DNA of 64,000 nucleotides from Acidimicrobiaceae bacterium. Its GTDB lineage: Bacteria > Actinomycetota > Acidimicrobiia > Acidimicrobiales > Aldehydirespiratoraceae. Shown here piece by piece: positions 62,529 through 64,000 of this stretch; the first letter of the stretch is position 1; every line of letters begins with the position of its first letter. The translations under genes and the position numbers were made by a program. The stretch is taken from NCBI GenBank assembly GCA_009842325.1, contig VYFQ01000003.1, positions 198,693 to 262,692 of the forward strand, written 5' to 3'. The notes beneath the pieces are model-generated. The model worked only from the letters and a program-made list of their open reading frames with translations, did not search any database and was not told where the DNA came from.

Positions 62529-63313
62529 GCCGCGCCTACCGGTCCATCGGCGAGGTGCTCTCGCTGCTCGCAGACGAGCATCCGGACCTGACGATCTCCA
62601 AGATCCGGTTCCTGGAGAGCCAGGGATTGATCGCCCCGCAGCGCACCCCGTCGGGCTACCGGAAGTTCTTCGAGGCCGACATCGAGCGGCTCAACTGGGT
62701 GCTGATCCAGCAGCGCGACCACTTCCTGCCCCTCAAGGAGATCAAGCGCCGGCTGGCTTCGGGGGCGGTGGCCAGAGCCGCGCCGCGCACCGGCGCCGGG
62801 GCTGAGGCCATTGCCGCGACACCGTCGCTGTTCACCACCCGCTCGCGCACCGGCACCGGAGACGACGCAGACGCGGCAGCTGCGGCAGAGACCGCACCGG
62901 ACGGATCGGTCGACCTCACGGCGGCCGGGTTGGCCCGGGCCGTCGGCATAGACGCCGAGCACATAGCCGAACTGCAGCGGCTCGGCATCATCTTCCCGGT
63001 CGGGGAACGGTCCGACGGCGACGGCGAAGCGGAAGCGGACGACGACGGGGCGGATCCAGTGTTCGACCATGATGCGCTTCTGACGGCGCGGACGGCCGCG
63101 GCGCTTGCCGACCACGGCATACCAGCCCGCAACCTGAGAATGTTCAAGGTGGCCGCCGACCGTGAGGCCGGCATCTACGAGCAGTTGCTGGGACCGCTGA
63201 TCGCTCGGGGCGAGACGGACCGGCTGCGCACCGAGCTGTCCGAGATCGTCGAGCTGACCGAACAACTGCGGCGGCTGCTGCTGCAGCGAACGCTCCGCAC
63301 CCACCTGGACTGA
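62525..63313 (+). CDS. MerR-family regulator (FtsR/Rv1828-like)
   Basis: The 262-residue protein has a MerR winged helix (YRSIGEVLSLL...ISKIRFLESQGLI...SGYRKF), then a long disordered Ala/Gly/Asp-rich linker and a C-terminal helical region with LARAVGIDAEHIAELQRLGI. The family member beside garA in actinobacteria regulates cell-division or growth genes. GTG 62525 overlaps the FHA stop. Confidence 0.85.
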   Translation: MSRAYRSIGEVLSLLADEHPDLTISKIRFLESQGLIAPQRTPSGYRKFFEADIERLNWVLIQQRDHFLPLKEIKRRLASGAVARAAPRTGAGAEAIAATPSLFTTRSRTGTGDDADAAAAAETAPDGSVDLTAAGLARAVGIDAEHIAELQRLGIIFPVGERSDGDGEAEADDDGADPVFDHDALLTARTAAALADHGIPARNLRMFKVAADREAGIYEQLLGPLIARGETDRLRTELSEIVELTEQLRRLLLQRTLRTHLD

Positions 63314-63318
63314 GCACG

Positions 63319-63918
63319 GTGCCCTCCGACCCGCCGGTGCCAGCCGAGCCGCGCGTGCTGCTGACCGCCGAGCAGATCGATGAGATCGTTGCTCGCCTGG
63401 CCGCGGAGATGTCTGCCCGCTATCCCGACGGCGTCGTGCTCATCGGTGTGCTACGGGGCAGCGTGCCGTTCTTGGCCGACCTCGCCCGGGCCATGACCGT
63501 TCCGGTGAGCGTGGACTTCATGGCCATCACCCCCTACACCCCCGATTCCGGCCGTGTTCGCCTGCTCAAGGACCTCGACCTCGACATCGCCGGCCGCGAC
63601 GCGGTGATCGTCGAGGACATCGTCGACACCGGTCTCAGCACCGCCTTCCTGCGCTCCGAGCTCCAGCGCCGCCGGCCTCGCTCGGTGGCCGTGTGCACGC
63701 TGCTGGACCGGCGGATCCGGCGAGTGGTGCCAGTGGAGATCGACTTCGCGGGGTCCGAGGTCTCCGACGCGTTCGTGATCGGCTTCGGGCTCGACCACGA
63801 GGGCCGCTACCGCAACCTGCGCCTCGTCGCTGCAGCCGACATGGAGTTGCTGGCCGACGACCCCGACGCCTACGTCCCGACCTTCTACGGATCGTCCACC
63901 GGAAGAAGCCCCGGCTAG
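63319..63918 (+). CDS. hpt: hypoxanthine phosphoribosyltransferase
   Basis: This 199-residue purine-salvage enzyme joins hypoxanthine or guanine to PRPP. The PRPP loop is VIVEDIVDTGLS, with the flexible-loop region PYTPDSGRVR and VLRGSVPFLADL. The N-terminus is a little long; GTG 63319 is the first start after the MerR stop. Its TAG stop (63916-63918) forms the start of the next gene's -10 box. Confidence 0.9.
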   Translation: MPSDPPVPAEPRVLLTAEQIDEIVARLAAEMSARYPDGVVLIGVLRGSVPFLADLARAMTVPVSVDFMAITPYTPDSGRVRLLKDLDLDIAGRDAVIVEDIVDTGLSTAFLRSELQRRRPRSVAVCTLLDRRIRRVVPVEIDFAGSEVSDAFVIGFGLDHEGRYRNLRLVAAADMELLADDPDAYVPTFYGSSTGRSPG

Positions 63919-63927
63919 GATGCCGCC
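63916..63927 (+). promoter_or_regulatory. leaderless-type -10 box using the hpt stop codon
   Basis: TAGGAT (63916-63921) contains the TAG stop codon of hpt and is followed by six nt and GTG 63928. No Shine-Dalgarno sequence is present. Confidence 0.5.
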
Positions 63928-64000
63928 GTGCAGCAGATGGAGCTGGTCGGAGTGAGGGTGGAGTTGCCTTCCAACACGCCGATAGTGCTGCTGCGCGAGA
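63928..64000 (+). CDS. DUF151 bifunctional nuclease-family protein, N-terminal part
   Basis: Only the first 24 residues are in the window, VQQMELVGVRVELPSNTPIV and the LLRE that follows. This matches the start of the DUF151 (bifunctional nuclease) family, whose member follows the gcvH-garA-merR genes in mycobacteria. The rest lies beyond the window. Confidence 0.8.
   Translation, partial: MQQMELVGVRVELPSNTPIVLLRE

Overview
The window is high-GC DNA, close to 70% by eye, densely packed with genes on both strands. It looks like the chromosome of a heterotrophic actinobacterium, probably a marine or environmental member of the Acidimicrobiia. That placement is an inference. It rests on two F420-type luciferase-like oxidoreductases, a furA-katG pair, the mycobacteria-like order gcvH / FHA protein / MerR regulator / DUF151 nuclease at the right end, many SDR and acyl-CoA dehydrogenase genes, and many starts that look leaderless (a TANNNT -10 box 6-8 nt before ATG or GTG). 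I see no rRNA, tRNA, phage, insertion sequence or CRISPR array.

Layout. 1-7.1 kb: end of kynureninase, a sugar-acid dehydratase, a HAD phosphatase, and an MttB-family methyltransferase coupled to a dimethylglycine/sarcosine dehydrogenase-like flavoprotein. 7.1-7.6 kb: a two-gene mini-operon (53-aa protein plus HTH protein) behind a tandem 18-bp repeat that looks like an operator. 7.6-13.3 kb: denD, an SDR, a palindromic tandem repeat, katG with its Fur regulator, and a hydrolase. 13.3-23.5 kb: an SDR, a Rieske oxygenase divergent from a GcvT-like / amidohydrolase / acyl-CoA dehydrogenase operon, three tandem SDRs, an MFS transporter and a class II aldolase. 23.5-33 kb: selD with an in-frame UGA (selenocysteine), then nitronate monooxygenase, SRAP, HIT, CDP-alcohol transferase, LLM oxidoreductases, a sulfurtransferase and an aldehyde dehydrogenase.

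33-52.4 kb is a carbohydrate/polyol catabolic island with two ABC importers that both lack an ATPase gene. The first operon is SBP, two permeases, Gfo/Idh/MocA protein, IclR regulator, GlpD, GlpK and SDR. The second is a LacI regulator, an AglE-like SBP with a long Ala/Glu coiled-coil stalk and two permeases, next to a Gfo/Idh/MocA gene, an aldo-keto reductase coupled to an SsuD-like sulfonate monooxygenase, and a GH13 alpha-glucosidase. Near-identical LacI-type operators lie before the second SBP, before the GH13 gene, and before a lone MsmK/UgpC-type ATPase gene 9-18 kb away, which suggests one regulon and one shared ATPase. The AKR plus SsuD-like pair resembles the SmoB/SmoC step of oxidative sulfoquinovose desulfonation. 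Together with GlpK/GlpD this gives a testable hypothesis that the island degrades sulfoquinovosyl glycerol or a similar glycoside.

52.4-60.4 kb is a minus-strand acyl-CoA operon (acyl-CoA dehydrogenase, two crotonase-fold proteins, two acyl-CoA ligases, an amidohydrolase, a kinase-like protein) that follows the ATPase gene directly. 61.6-64 kb is a housekeeping run: gcvH, FHA protein, MerR regulator, hypoxanthine phosphoribosyltransferase and the start of a DUF151 nuclease.
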